NCBI GenBank assembly: GCA_030019025.1 | Contig: JASEFR010000022.1 | Coordinates: forward strand, 1-33,473 | DNA: 33,473 bases | Source: a bacterium | GTDB lineage: Bacteria > Hydrothermota > Hydrothermia > UBA1063 | Direction of reading: 5' to 3' | Shown: piece by piece, positions 24,316-32,950 of the stretch | How the letters are laid out: each line of letters starts with the position of its first letter | Position numbering within the stretch: the stretch's first letter is position 1 | Position numbers and translations under genes: made by a program | The notes under the pieces: generated by a model | What the model was told of the DNA's origin: nothing | Databases searched by the model: none | Seen by the model: only the letters and a program-made list of their open reading frames with translations

Positions 24316-24976
24316 GCAAAATATAAGAAGATTAAGAGAGAATATTGGAGAAATTAAGGCACGTTATGGTATCGAAAGGGATATATTGATTGAAGCAATA
24401 ACTAAGGGAGTAGACGCTGAAAAAATTCTGTGGGCTTATGAGGCTGGAATTAAAGTTATGGGAGAGAACAGGGTTCAGGAGGCACTTCTTAAAATACCTT
24501 TCCTTTCTTTGGACATTGAGTGGCATCTGGTAGGGCACCTTCAAACTAACAAAGTTAAACACGCATTGAAGATTTTTAATGTTATAGAGTCGGTTGATAG
24601 AGTTGAACTTATCGAGGCCCTTGATAGGAGATTAACTGAACCGTTAGAAATATTTATTGAAGTGAACACCTCAATGGAACCTCAGAAAACAGGTTGTAAA
24701 ATCGAAGAAGTAGATAGACTGGTAGAAGAGATCCTTAAAAGGGATAAACTTATGCTTACAGGGTTTATGACTGTGGGCCCTTATCCCGTTGAAGAAAAAA
24801 GAAGTAGGGAGGCTTTTGCCAGGTTGCGAGATATAAAGGAAAGAATTGAAAGGGAGTTTGGGTTTTCCATTAAATGGCTTTCTATGGGTATGACAGAAGA
24901 TTACCCTTATGCAATTTTAGAAGGCGCCAATCTTTTGAGGATTGGGCGGGGAATTTTTGGGGAGGTAAATAGATGA
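24293..24976 (+). CDS. yggS: YggS/PLPBP-family PLP homeostasis protein
   Basis: A 227-residue single-domain alanine-racemase-N fold protein. The PLP lysine is K38 in ILIEAITKGV. Further signatures are MGENRVQEALLK, WHLVGHLQTNKVKHAL, FIEVNTSMEPQKTGC, MTVGP and LSMGMTEDYPYAI. It handles free pyridoxal phosphate and affects amino-acid balance. GTG at 24293 is chosen because AAAAGGAG ends 9 nt before it; the TTG at 24287 would be only 3 nt from that site. The gene is followed, with a 4-nt overlap, by a DivIVA-like gene, the ylmE-divIVA order known from Gram-positive bacteria. Confidence 0.93.
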   Translation: MLTKETVEQNIRRLRENIGEIKARYGIERDILIEAITKGVDAEKILWAYEAGIKVMGENRVQEALLKIPFLSLDIEWHLVGHLQTNKVKHALKIFNVIESVDRVELIEALDRRLTEPLEIFIEVNTSMEPQKTGCKIEEVDRLVEEILKRDKLMLTGFMTVGPYPVEEKRSREAFARLRDIKERIEREFGFSIKWLSMGMTEDYPYAILEGANLLRIGRGIFGEVNR

Positions 24977-25434
24977 GGCTTACTCCGCTGGAAATTAGAA
25001 AAGCAACCTTTAAAACGAAGTTTAGGGGGTTTGACCCCGAGGAAGTGCTTACATATTTAGAGATGATTTCAAATGAGTTTGAGAAGCTAATCCAAGAGAA
25101 TGAGCGTCTTAAGGAGCGAATAATGGTTATGGAAAAGAAGCTTTCAGAGTACGAAGAACTTGAGGAGAGTCTCAAAAAAGCGTTGTTTCTTGCACAGCAG
25201 TCTTCTGAACAGGTTATCACCAACGCTCAGGAAAGGGCTCAGAATATCATAAAAGAGGCTCAAGTTAAGGCAGAGAAGATGATTGCGGAAGTGGCTCTGA
25301 GAAGGTCACGGTTGGAAGACGAGATTCAGAGGCTGGAGAAAAGAAAGTATGAGATTCTACAGAAACTCAGAGGCGAAATGGAATACTATTTAAGACTTCT
25401 ATCAAGGGAGGTAGGAGACGTTGAGGGAAAGTGA
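24973..25434 (+). CDS. DivIVA-domain coiled-coil protein
   Basis: A 153-residue protein. The first about 55 residues are the DivIVA membrane-binding domain: MRLTPLEIRKATFKTKFRGF, then DPEEVLTYLEMISNEFEKL. The rest is coiled coil with heptads, containing the EERAQNIIKEAQ-like repeat seen in this family (AQERAQNIIKEAQVKAEKMI). DivIVA proteins sense curved membrane and recruit division or growth proteins. Here it is short, lacking a long second coiled coil. It overlaps yggS by 4 nt and the phosphorylase gene by 14 nt. Confidence 0.9.
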   Translation: MRLTPLEIRKATFKTKFRGFDPEEVLTYLEMISNEFEKLIQENERLKERIMVMEKKLSEYEELEESLKKALFLAQQSSEQVITNAQERAQNIIKEAQVKAEKMIAEVALRRSRLEDEIQRLEKRKYEILQKLRGEMEYYLRLLSREVGDVEGK

Positions 25435-26239
25435 GATTATATCCAAGGCAGTGAGCCTTTTAAAATCTAAGGGTGTGGATAAGGTTGATGCTGCAATTGT
25501 ACTTGGGTCTGGCCTTGGGTCTCTTGCAGATGGTGTAAAAGAGTTTTTCAAAATTAGGTACTCTGATGTTGAAGGGTTTCCCGTGTCTACCGTAGAGGGA
25601 CATGAAGGGGTTTTGATTTACGGTGAACTTGAAAGTAAGAAGGTACTGGTTTATAAGGGTAGATTTCATTATTATGAAGGTTATTCCACAAGGGAAGCTA
25701 CATTGCCTCTTAGGGTTTTAAAACCGCTTGGTGTAAAGGTACTAATCCTTACCAATGCTGCTGGTGGAGTTGTCCCTTCAATGAAACCCGGTGATATCAT
25801 GCTTATCAGGGATCATATCAATTTAATCCCTGACAATCCTCTCCGTGGCCCCAATTTGGAAGAATTTGGTCCACGTTTTCCATCAATGCACGATGCCTAC
25901 GATGAGGAACTTAGAAAGCTTGCAAAACAGTCGGCACTTGAAGAAGGTGTCTTTTTAAAAGAAGGGGTTTATGTGGCTTTGCAAGGTCCTTCTCTGGAAA
26001 CTCCGTCAGAGTACCTCTTTGTGAGGGCAATCGGAGGAGATGCGGTTGGAATGTCAACCGCTCCGGAAGTCATCGTGACAAGACACATGGGTATTAAAGT
26101 CCTTGCTTTTTCTATAATTACCAATGTGGCAAATCCTTATGCTCCTTCTCCTGCAACCCATGAAGAGGTGTTACAAATAGCCAATGAAGCGGGCAAAAAG
26201 TTGGAAAAGATAATCCGAAGAGTAGTAAGGAGTCTTTAG
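25421..26239 (+). CDS. Purine nucleoside phosphorylase, trimeric type
   Basis: A 272-residue enzyme that splits purine nucleosides with phosphate to base and ribose-1-phosphate. It shows the phosphate site VLGSGLGSLAD, VEGHEGVLIYGEL, KGRFHYYEGYS, LTNAAGGVVPSMKPGD, QGPSLETPSEY, VGMSTAPEV and SIITNVA. The Asn in ITNVA indicates preference for 6-oxopurines (inosine/guanosine). The start is a TTG, supported by AAGGGAGG ending 9 nt upstream. MTAP-type relatives differ at the base-recognising residues, so PNP is preferred. purD starts immediately after the stop. Confidence 0.95.
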   Translation: MRESEIISKAVSLLKSKGVDKVDAAIVLGSGLGSLADGVKEFFKIRYSDVEGFPVSTVEGHEGVLIYGELESKKVLVYKGRFHYYEGYSTREATLPLRVLKPLGVKVLILTNAAGGVVPSMKPGDIMLIRDHINLIPDNPLRGPNLEEFGPRFPSMHDAYDEELRKLAKQSALEEGVFLKEGVYVALQGPSLETPSEYLFVRAIGGDAVGMSTAPEVIVTRHMGIKVLAFSIITNVANPYAPSPATHEEVLQIANEAGKKLEKIIRRVVRSL

Positions 26240-27514
26240 ATGAAAGTTGCGGTTATAGGAAAGGGTGGCCGTGAGGATGCGATTACACACAAAATTTCTC
26301 AATCTCCACTGGTAGAGAAACTTTTTGTTATTCCTGGAAACCCCGGAACTGCAAGATACGCAGAAAATGTTAACATAGAAATCAGCGATTTTGCATCGAT
26401 TTTAAATTTTGTGAATTCAGAAAAGGTTGATATTGTGATACCTGGTCCAGAACTTCCTATTTCTAAAGGTATAAAGAATTATTTGGAATCAAATTCTAAG
26501 ACCTTTGTCTTTGCTCCTCTGTTAGAATCTTCCTTTCTTGAGGCATCAAAAATTCGTGCCAAGGAGTTTATGAAAAGAAATGCGGTTCCTACTGCCGATT
26601 TCAAAGCTTTTAATGATTATGAAGAAGCTTTAAGATACGTAAAAGGGCTTGATAGTTATCCAATTGTTATCAAGGCAGATGGGCTTGCAGAGGGAAAAGG
26701 TGTTTCTATTGCCTATACACCTGCTGAAGCCATTTCCATTTTGTACGAGTATATGGTAGAGTTGAAATTCGGGGAGTCTTCTAAGAAAATTTTAATAGAG
26801 GAGTTTCTTACTGGTGTTGAGTACTCGGTTTTCGTGGTGACCGATGGTGAAGATTTTCTTTGGATAGGTGATGCTTCAGATTATAAAAGGGCATACGATG
26901 GTGATAAGGGGCCCAACACGGGTGGAATGGGTTCGGTTTCCCCCGTCCCTTTCCTCAGTGAGGAAATGAAAAATATCACAAGAAATGCAGTAATAAAACC
27001 TACAATTGAGGGATTAAAAAGAGAAGGCATTCCCTACATGGGGTTCCTTTACTTTGGCCTTATATGGACCTCAAAAGGGCCTAAAGTTCTGGAGTTCAAC
27101 GTAAGACTCGGTGATCCCGAGGCCCAGGTAGTACTTCCAAGGTTGAAGAATGATCTCGTGGAAATTATAATGTCTGCAAAGGAGCACAAACTAAAGGACG
27201 TAAAGGTAGAATTTGATACACGGGTTGCAGTTTGCGTAGTCATCGCCAGCGGCGGTTATCCTGTTCACTATGAAAAAGGAAAGTCAATACACGGTTTGAA
27301 TAAAATAACCAAGGATATACTCGTTTACCACGCGGGTACGAAGGAGATAGATGGTAAGATATATACCGATGGTGGGAGGGTTTTGAACCTTGTAGTCCTC
27401 GATAAGGATTTTAATTCTGCGGCGGAAAGAATTTACAGTGAAATTGAAAAAATACATTTCGAGAATATGTTTTACCGAAGGGACATTGGGTCGTTAGAGA
27501 GATTCAAGATTTAA
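26240..27514 (+). CDS. purD: Phosphoribosylamine--glycine ligase (GARS)
   Basis: A 424-residue ATP-grasp enzyme for the second step of purine synthesis: phosphoribosylamine, glycine and ATP give GAR. Motifs include VIGKGGREDAI, VIPGPELPISKG, VIKADGLAEGKGV, GPNTGGMGSVSP, YMGFLYFGLIWTSKGPKVLEFNVRLGDPEAQV and a C-terminal VYHAGTKEIDGKIYTDGGRVL. The ATG directly follows the PNP stop, with AGTAAGGAG upstream. No other pur genes are near, so pairing with PNP combines synthesis and salvage in one transcript. Confidence 0.97.
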   Translation: MKVAVIGKGGREDAITHKISQSPLVEKLFVIPGNPGTARYAENVNIEISDFASILNFVNSEKVDIVIPGPELPISKGIKNYLESNSKTFVFAPLLESSFLEASKIRAKEFMKRNAVPTADFKAFNDYEEALRYVKGLDSYPIVIKADGLAEGKGVSIAYTPAEAISILYEYMVELKFGESSKKILIEEFLTGVEYSVFVVTDGEDFLWIGDASDYKRAYDGDKGPNTGGMGSVSPVPFLSEEMKNITRNAVIKPTIEGLKREGIPYMGFLYFGLIWTSKGPKVLEFNVRLGDPEAQVVLPRLKNDLVEIIMSAKEHKLKDVKVEFDTRVAVCVVIASGGYPVHYEKGKSIHGLNKITKDILVYHAGTKEIDGKIYTDGGRVLNLVVLDKDFNSAAERIYSEIEKIHFENMFYRRDIGSLERFKI

Positions 27515-27522
27515 TCCTCAAA

Positions 27523-27996
27523 ATGGCACAGGATAAAATTAAAACGAGAGAAGAGCTGGCCGAAATATTAAATAGTTTAAAGGGTAATAAGAGAGTTGTG
27601 TTCACGAACGGGTGTTTTGATGTACTTCATAGGGGTCATATTGAGTATCTTTACTTTGCTAAAAAGCTGGGAGACTTGCTTGTAGTTGCTGTAAACAGTG
27701 ATGAATCAGTAAGGAAGCTTAAAGGAGAGGGTAGGCCCATAAATAAATTGGAAGACAGGATGGCCGTTCTTTCTTCTCTTGAAATGGTTGATTATGTTAT
27801 ACCTTTTGAGGAAGATACACCCTATGAAGTTATAAAATTATTGAAGCCTGATATTATAGTGAAAGGTGGAGATTATACTCCTGATGAGGTGGTGGGAAAG
27901 GATATTGTTGAGGGTTATGGTGGAAAGGTGGTTATTGCTCCTTATTTAAAGGGCTATTCTACGACTGAACTGTTGAGGAGGATGAAAAATGATTAA
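27523..27996 (+). CDS. rfaE2: RfaE2-type heptose-1-phosphate nucleotidyltransferase
   Basis: A 157-residue nucleotidyltransferase of the cytidylyltransferase-like fold. It carries the HxGH site GCFDVLHRGHIEYLYFAK, VVAVNSDESVRKLKGEGRPI, DRMAVLSSLEMVDYVIPF, PDIIVKGGDY and a C-terminal YSTTELLRRM. This matches the C-terminal adenylyltransferase half of HldE, which activates D-glycero-beta-D-manno-heptose-1-P for lipopolysaccharide or S-layer glycans. The kinase half (RfaE1) is not in this window. Other sugar or polyol phosphate specificity cannot be excluded. It starts 8 nt after purD and overlaps the next gene by 8 nt. Confidence 0.9.
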   Translation: MAQDKIKTREELAEILNSLKGNKRVVFTNGCFDVLHRGHIEYLYFAKKLGDLLVVAVNSDESVRKLKGEGRPINKLEDRMAVLSSLEMVDYVIPFEEDTPYEVIKLLKPDIIVKGGDYTPDEVVGKDIVEGYGGKVVIAPYLKGYSTTELLRRMKND

Positions 27997-29314
27997 ATTA
28001 ATACTGATGTTTTCGGTTTTGTATTATGAGCCCAAAACCTTCACAAATTTGAAGGATGTGGTTGAGTACTATAAGCCTAAACGCGGGTTTACGGGAATCG
28101 TCATTCTGGACAGAAAGGGGCAAGAAGTTTTTAGCTACAATGGAGATAGTTATTTTGTTCCCGCTTCGCTTAATAAGATTTTGATTGCATCAACTTTTCT
28201 CCATTTTCTTGGCCCCTCCTATACTTTCAAAACCAGTCTTTTAAGAGACTCCAAAAGTGGCAATCTTTATTTTCTGGCGAGTGGTGATCCATCCTTAAAG
28301 GTAAAGGACCTTTTTGAAATCTTTTCTTTTATTAAAAGCGCTGGCATTTTGAGTTTCGATACGCTTTACCTGGTTGACTGGGCGTATGACTCCGTTAGAT
28401 ATGGGATGGGCTGGCAATTCAACAACTTAGCCAAGGGGTACATGGCGCCTGTTAGCTCTTTTATATTAGAAAATAACGTGGTGAAGATCTCGCTTTTCAA
28501 AATGAACGGATTAGGAACTCGAGTGGTTCCATTTCCCCGAACATCGTTCTTTAAATCCTTTACTCGAGGTGGCCGTAGTTATAAAGTGTATGACATGGTT
28601 CGCGGTGATACTGTTATAACAATTTTCGAAGGGGACATAGGTAAACAGATTTTTACTACGAGGAGCATAATAACGCCCGAAAATTTTTTCAAAGAGCAGG
28701 TTGATTCCTTGTTAAGGATTCTTTCAATTAAAGTAAAAGATATCAAAATTATAACGGATTTACCTGCATTAAGGTTTGATACTCTTTACATTTACGACTC
28801 AAAGCCTGCTTACATTCTTTTGATGGATTTTATGAAGTACAGCTTAAATATATATGGTGAGGCCTTTTTAAAGACCCTTGGTAGAGAGCTATATGGAGGG
28901 AAGGGAAGTTTTGAGAAAGGGTTGGCAGCAGTTGATAGTTTTCTTAAAGTTGCCGAGCTCTCTGACCATTTTAAACCTGCTGATGGATCGGGCCTTTCAA
29001 GGTATAATCTGGCAACCCCCCACGGTTTTGCTCAATTACTTTATTATCATTACAAAAATATGAGCCACTTCCCCGAATTTGCATCTTTGCTTGCAATTGC
29101 GAATGTCGATGGGACTCTTGCGAACAATTACAAGGATTTGCGCGGAATTTTTCGCGGGAAAACAGGAACTCTTTCAGGGGTAACTAATCTTGCGGGATAC
29201 ATAAGGACGAGGAAGGGTGAGGATTATATCTATGTCGTTATGTTGAACAATACTCCGGGCTCACCCAAATATTTTGTAGAGAAAGTTTTAAAATTTATTT
29301 ACGAGACAATGTAA
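27989..29314 (+). CDS. dacB: PBP4-type D-alanyl-D-alanine carboxypeptidase (S13)
   Basis: A 441-residue periplasmic penicillin-binding protein, shorter than E. coli PBP4. A brief hydrophobic N-terminus (MIKLILMFSVLYY) is the likely export signal. The three active-site motifs are present: S60-x-x-K63 (VPASLNKI), S-x-N in KYSLNIYGEAFLKTLG, and KTG in RGKTGTLSGVTNLAGY. The family's DGSGLSRYN is also seen. It trims or cuts peptidoglycan cross-links. Its ATG lies inside rfaE2, and its TAA overlaps the next ATG, so it is tightly embedded in the operon. Confidence 0.9.
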   Translation: MIKLILMFSVLYYEPKTFTNLKDVVEYYKPKRGFTGIVILDRKGQEVFSYNGDSYFVPASLNKILIASTFLHFLGPSYTFKTSLLRDSKSGNLYFLASGDPSLKVKDLFEIFSFIKSAGILSFDTLYLVDWAYDSVRYGMGWQFNNLAKGYMAPVSSFILENNVVKISLFKMNGLGTRVVPFPRTSFFKSFTRGGRSYKVYDMVRGDTVITIFEGDIGKQIFTTRSIITPENFFKEQVDSLLRILSIKVKDIKIITDLPALRFDTLYIYDSKPAYILLMDFMKYSLNIYGEAFLKTLGRELYGGKGSFEKGLAAVDSFLKVAELSDHFKPADGSGLSRYNLATPHGFAQLLYYHYKNMSHFPEFASLLAIANVDGTLANNYKDLRGIFRGKTGTLSGVTNLAGYIRTRKGEDYIYVVMLNNTPGSPKYFVEKVLKFIYETM

Positions 29315-30594
29315 TGAAGGGCTTTGAACTTCCTCTAATAAGAACAGAGGTGCCCGGACCGGTTTCCAAAGATTTAATGAATCGTTTAAAATCTGTGGAG
29401 TGTCGGAATATCACATATGTTTCAGACGATTTTCCCATATTTATTGAAAAGAGTTATATGGTGAATGTGTGGGATGTCGATGGGAACAGATTTGTTGACC
29501 TGACCTCCTTTTTTGGCGTTTCCCTAATTGGGCACAATCACCCTCTTGTTCGGGAGTCTATCAACACGGCTGATATTGTCAATGGGATGGGTGACGTTTT
29601 GCCTTCCCTTTCTAAAGTGGAACTTCTGGAGGGGATTAATTTATTGTTAGGTGGTGGATATAAAGGTATTCTTGCACAAAATGGCGCCGATTCGGTTGAA
29701 TCTGCTATAAAGACTGCTTGGCTTTACACCGGAAGACAAAAAGTGATCTCCTTTGAGAATGCTTACCATGGGCTTTCCATAGGAACCTTACCCGTGACTT
29801 TTAATCCCAAATTTAGACAGCCTTTTTGCGGGACAATACCAGATTGGGGTATATCTGTTCCATTCCCAGGGCTAAAAAAGAGTTCAGAAGAGGTCTTGCA
29901 GATCATTGAAAGACACTTGCAGAGTGGTAACGTAGCGATGATTCTCCTTGAACCTATCCAAGCTCGAGGAGGTATTAGGAAGTTTCCGACGGAATTTGTA
30001 AAAAAGATATCGGAAATGGCAAAAGATTTCAATGTTCTTCTTGCCTTTGATGAGATTTTTACAGGTTTTGGGAGGTGTGGTAAACTCTTTGCCTTCGAGT
30101 ACTTTGATGTAAAGCCTGATATAATAATCCTTGGCAAGGCTTTGTCGTCATCTTTCCCCATTTCCGCAATGATGGCGAGGGAAGAAGTAATGGACGCCTG
30201 GCCTGTCTCAGAAGGTGAAGCTATTCATACCAGCACGTTTTTAGGCCATCCATTGATATGCAAAGTTGCAAAAAACGTTCTGGACCACATACAGAAAAAC
30301 AGACTGTGGGACGAAGCAGATTCAAAAGGAAATTACTTCATTAAAAAGCTTATAGCTCTCCAAGAGGAGTTTAGAGAATTTGTCGTGGATGTAAGGGGGT
30401 GGGGCCTCCTTATAGGGATTGAACTCAAAGGAATTTCAGCCTTTGACATCTCGAGAGCGCTCCTTAAAAAAGGTTATATAACACTGCCTTCCGGTCCTTA
30501 TGGAGAAGTTTTGGAATTAACGCCACCTGTAGTGATAACTGAGGAAATTATTGATAATTTTGTCGCCGTACTTAGGGAAGTTCTAAGCCAATGA
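29314..30594 (+). CDS. Class III (omega-type) PLP aminotransferase
   Basis: A 426-residue fold-type I aminotransferase of class III, the group that acts on terminal amines or aldehydes, or on N-acyl ornithine-like substrates. Visible motifs are VWDVDGNRFVDLTSFFGVSLIGH, AQNGADSVESAIKTAWLYTG, ISFENAYHGLSIGTL, LLEPIQARGG, LLAFDEIFTGFGR with D246, and the PLP lysine K275 in ILGKALSSSFPISAMM. Substrate is unknown. It overlaps dacB by one base and the LuxE-like gene by 4 nt. Together with the LuxE and LuxC homologues downstream it could turn an aldehyde into an amine. That is inference from context. Confidence 0.92.
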   Translation: MKGFELPLIRTEVPGPVSKDLMNRLKSVECRNITYVSDDFPIFIEKSYMVNVWDVDGNRFVDLTSFFGVSLIGHNHPLVRESINTADIVNGMGDVLPSLSKVELLEGINLLLGGGYKGILAQNGADSVESAIKTAWLYTGRQKVISFENAYHGLSIGTLPVTFNPKFRQPFCGTIPDWGISVPFPGLKKSSEEVLQIIERHLQSGNVAMILLEPIQARGGIRKFPTEFVKKISEMAKDFNVLLAFDEIFTGFGRCGKLFAFEYFDVKPDIIILGKALSSSFPISAMMAREEVMDAWPVSEGEAIHTSTFLGHPLICKVAKNVLDHIQKNRLWDEADSKGNYFIKKLIALQEEFREFVVDVRGWGLLIGIELKGISAFDISRALLKKGYITLPSGPYGEVLELTPPVVITEEIIDNFVAVLREVLSQ

Positions 30595-31523
30595 AACTCC
30601 ACGAAAAAGTGGCGAAGTACATTTGTGACTCAACAGAATTTGATGAAGAATTGGCCATTGAAATTGTTGAATTTCAGAAAAGGGAAATTCCTTTTTACGC
30701 TGATTTTTTAAGAGTTAACGGGATAGACAAAATAAGGAAGATTTCAGAAATACCTTTCTTTCCCGTTGAGTTTTTTAAGAAGTATGAAATCTTTGTGGGT
30801 GAGCCTGAAAACTATTTTGAATCGAGTGGAACAACGGGAAACAGGTCTCGTGTTTTCTACAATTCCCGTTCTCTCGAACTTTACAGGATATCTGCTCTCA
30901 GATCCTTTCCTGATCTCAACATAAAACATATCTATTCCTTCGTTCCCGATTTTAAAGTAGCAAACCGTTCTTCCTTGGCTTACATGTTAAAAATTTTTGA
31001 AGAAAAATACAAAGTAATATATTTAAATGACAGTTATGAAATTGAGGATTTTGAGAAGGCTGTTAGAAGCCTGGAAGAAGTTGAAGAGAGTTCTGTTCTC
31101 TTCTTCACCTCCAGCCAACTTCTCAGGGTATCTGAATATATGATAGAAAAAGGAGTAAGGTTTGCAAAGAAACTCATAATTATCGAGACGGGTGGTTACA
31201 AGGCCTTAAAAAGAAGGTATATAAGAAGTGAACTCTATTCTTTAGCTGGTTTAGTTTTTGAAAACTCGGAATTTTATACTGAGTATGGTATGACTGAACT
31301 CTTTTCTCAGTTTTACTCCGTTTGCAAAGGTATTTACAAAGAACATCCTTATGCCAAGATCTTGACAGAAGGAGAGGGCCTTTTGAAGGTTTTTGATTTT
31401 GCAAATCTCTACACCGTTTCTGCCCTGCTTGTTCCCGACCGTGTTGTCGTAAAAGGAAGGTGTTTTGACGTTTTGGGAAGGGTTCAGGAAGATGAGAGGG
31501 GATGTGCTTTTACTTTTAGATAA
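30591..31523 (+). CDS. LuxE-like acyl-protein synthetase
   Basis: A 310-residue member of the LuxE (acyl-protein synthetase) branch of adenylate-forming enzymes. The ATP-binding motif is ESSGTTGN (77-84). YTEYGMTELFSQ matches the YGxTE motif of the ANL superfamily, and LLVPDRVVVKGRCFDVLGRV follows. Near the end, ERGCAFTFR places C305 in the position of the RGC motif that, in LuxE, accepts the acyl group. LuxE activates a fatty acid as acyl-AMP and passes it to the LuxC reductase. The gene overlaps both neighbours, and a LuxC homologue follows, which supports a joint complex. The true acid substrate is unknown. Confidence 0.88.
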   Translation: MKLHEKVAKYICDSTEFDEELAIEIVEFQKREIPFYADFLRVNGIDKIRKISEIPFFPVEFFKKYEIFVGEPENYFESSGTTGNRSRVFYNSRSLELYRISALRSFPDLNIKHIYSFVPDFKVANRSSLAYMLKIFEEKYKVIYLNDSYEIEDFEKAVRSLEEVEESSVLFFTSSQLLRVSEYMIEKGVRFAKKLIIIETGGYKALKRRYIRSELYSLAGLVFENSEFYTEYGMTELFSQFYSVCKGIYKEHPYAKILTEGEGLLKVFDFANLYTVSALLVPDRVVVKGRCFDVLGRVQEDERGCAFTFR

Positions 31524-32514
31524 ATATAGATTGGCGCTATCCGATTTTTTAGAAAGATTCAAGGTTGGGAAAATAAAATCTGATGTTCAATATCAGCAAA
31601 ATCTTTTGGTTTCTCTCATTGAACACTATTTGCTCTGCCTTGATTTTTATGAAAAGCTCGAAAATTATCCCTCAGGACCTAAAAATGTTTTTGTTTTTTT
31701 GCCCGGAAATGTTCCGGTAATTCCTTTCCAACTTTTACCATTTTTGCTAATAAGTGGAGTAAGGGAAGTTTTTTTTAAGTACCCACGGAGGGAAAGCTCC
31801 TTTTATGTCAATCTATCTCAGGTATTGAATTCTTATCTGGGTAATTTCCTGAGGATGGAGGGGGGGTATCTGGAACACTCAATAGCTTTTGAAAGGGCTA
31901 AGAATTATCGTTTTGTTATAGGCTTTGGTGGAGAAAGTCTTCAAAAGGTCTTTGAAGCACTTGAAATGCCAGGCAGGTTTTTTGGCCCTAAATTTTCTGT
32001 CGGAATTCTCCAAGGAAAAGGTGATAAAGGAGTTTTTGAGAGAGTTGCCTGGGATAACCTTGCCTTTGATACTAAGGGATGTCTTTCTCTGCGTGTACTT
32101 TTTACTTTTAACAAGCGTCTGCGGGATGAATTGTGGCATGTTGTTGAAGAAGTTGCGAAAATTTTGCCCCCTGAGAGCGATTTTCACTTTGATGAAAGTG
32201 AATATGAGGTATACAAGAACTTCAAATTTTTCGATGAGATAAGAAGGGGTAATAACTTTTTTGTAGTTTTTTCAAAAAATTTCGTAGAACTTTCGGCACC
32301 TCGAACCCTCCAAGTAGTAGAGGTGAGTTCGATAGGTGAGATTGAGGAGTTCATAAGAAGGTATAACCTTTATCTGCAAGGTATAGCATCAGACAGCCCG
32401 TTCTTGTTTCAAAGTGATGCCTCTATAATTTCGGAGTTTGGTAAATTGCAGTTTACACCTTGCAATTGGTTCTTTGAAAAAGGTGTGAATTATAGGAACT
32501 TCTGGGAGGTGTGA
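31492..32514 (+). CDS. LuxC-like acyl-CoA/acyl-protein reductase
   Basis: A 340-residue aldehyde-dehydrogenase-fold reductase of the LuxC family, which reduces an activated acyl group to an aldehyde with NADPH. Motifs are FVFLPGNVPVIPFQLLPF (67-84), FVIGFGGESLQKVF (141-154), FFGPKFSVGI, and the catalytic Cys C197 in LAFDTKGCLSL. ESEYEVYKNFKFFDEIRRG is also family-like. It is shorter than luminous-bacterial LuxC (about 480), mainly at the N-terminus. ATG 31492 is preferred over TTG 31465, because GGAAGGG ends 9 nt upstream of it. It overlaps the LuxE-like gene by 32 nt, strongly suggesting coupled translation. No luciferase genes are present, so this is not a light-emitting system. Confidence 0.87.
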   Translation: MRGDVLLLLDKYRLALSDFLERFKVGKIKSDVQYQQNLLVSLIEHYLLCLDFYEKLENYPSGPKNVFVFLPGNVPVIPFQLLPFLLISGVREVFFKYPRRESSFYVNLSQVLNSYLGNFLRMEGGYLEHSIAFERAKNYRFVIGFGGESLQKVFEALEMPGRFFGPKFSVGILQGKGDKGVFERVAWDNLAFDTKGCLSLRVLFTFNKRLRDELWHVVEEVAKILPPESDFHFDESEYEVYKNFKFFDEIRRGNNFFVVFSKNFVELSAPRTLQVVEVSSIGEIEEFIRRYNLYLQGIASDSPFLFQSDASIISEFGKLQFTPCNWFFEKGVNYRNFWEV

Positions 32515-32515
32515 T

Positions 32516-32950
32516 ATGTTTGAAATTAGATGGGAAACCATAGTGGATTCGGCACACCGTTTGTATGAGCACACCAGGAAGTGTGCATTCCTACATGGGC
32601 ATAGTTATAGGATAAAGTTGAGAATGGGTGGGAAAGTATCTGGTGATGGCATTCTCGTTGATTTCGGGCTTTTGAAAGAAAAAATACACAATCTCCTCGA
32701 TCACAAGGTTATCCTTAATCGGAAAGATCCACTGGTTGATGTGCTTAAGACTGCTGGTCAAAAGCTCGTTGTCCTCGACAGGAATCCCAGTGCAGAGAAT
32801 CTCGCCCTTCTTTGTTGTTCCATTATATTGAGCGAGTTTGAAAATGTTAGCTGGGTTGAGGCCGAAGTGTTCGAAACCCCGAATCAGAGTGGCTTTGTGA
32901 GCATGGAGAGAGGTGATCTGGAGAAGGTGGAGTATGAGGTGACAGAATGA
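32516..32950 (+). CDS. queD: 6-carboxytetrahydropterin synthase
   Basis: A 144-residue 6-pyruvoyl-tetrahydropterin-synthase fold enzyme. Zinc ligands are H14 (SAHRL), H27 and H29 (LHGHSY); the catalytic Cys is C23 (RKCAFLHGH). DGILVDFGLLKEKI and LLDHKVILN are typical, and VFETPNQSG near the end resembles the substrate-anchoring Glu. It converts 7,8-dihydroneopterin triphosphate to 6-carboxytetrahydropterin on the way to queuosine. It begins 1 nt after the LuxC-like stop and overlaps queE by 4 nt, which supports QueD over a biopterin role. Confidence 0.93.
   Translation: MFEIRWETIVDSAHRLYEHTRKCAFLHGHSYRIKLRMGGKVSGDGILVDFGLLKEKIHNLLDHKVILNRKDPLVDVLKTAGQKLVVLDRNPSAENLALLCCSIILSEFENVSWVEAEVFETPNQSGFVSMERGDLEKVEYEVTE

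Noticed and set aside
29314-32514. A bioluminescence (lux) operon
   Set aside because: Only LuxE and LuxC homologues are present; no luciferase LuxA/LuxB or LuxD gene is seen. These families also occur in non-luminous bacteria.
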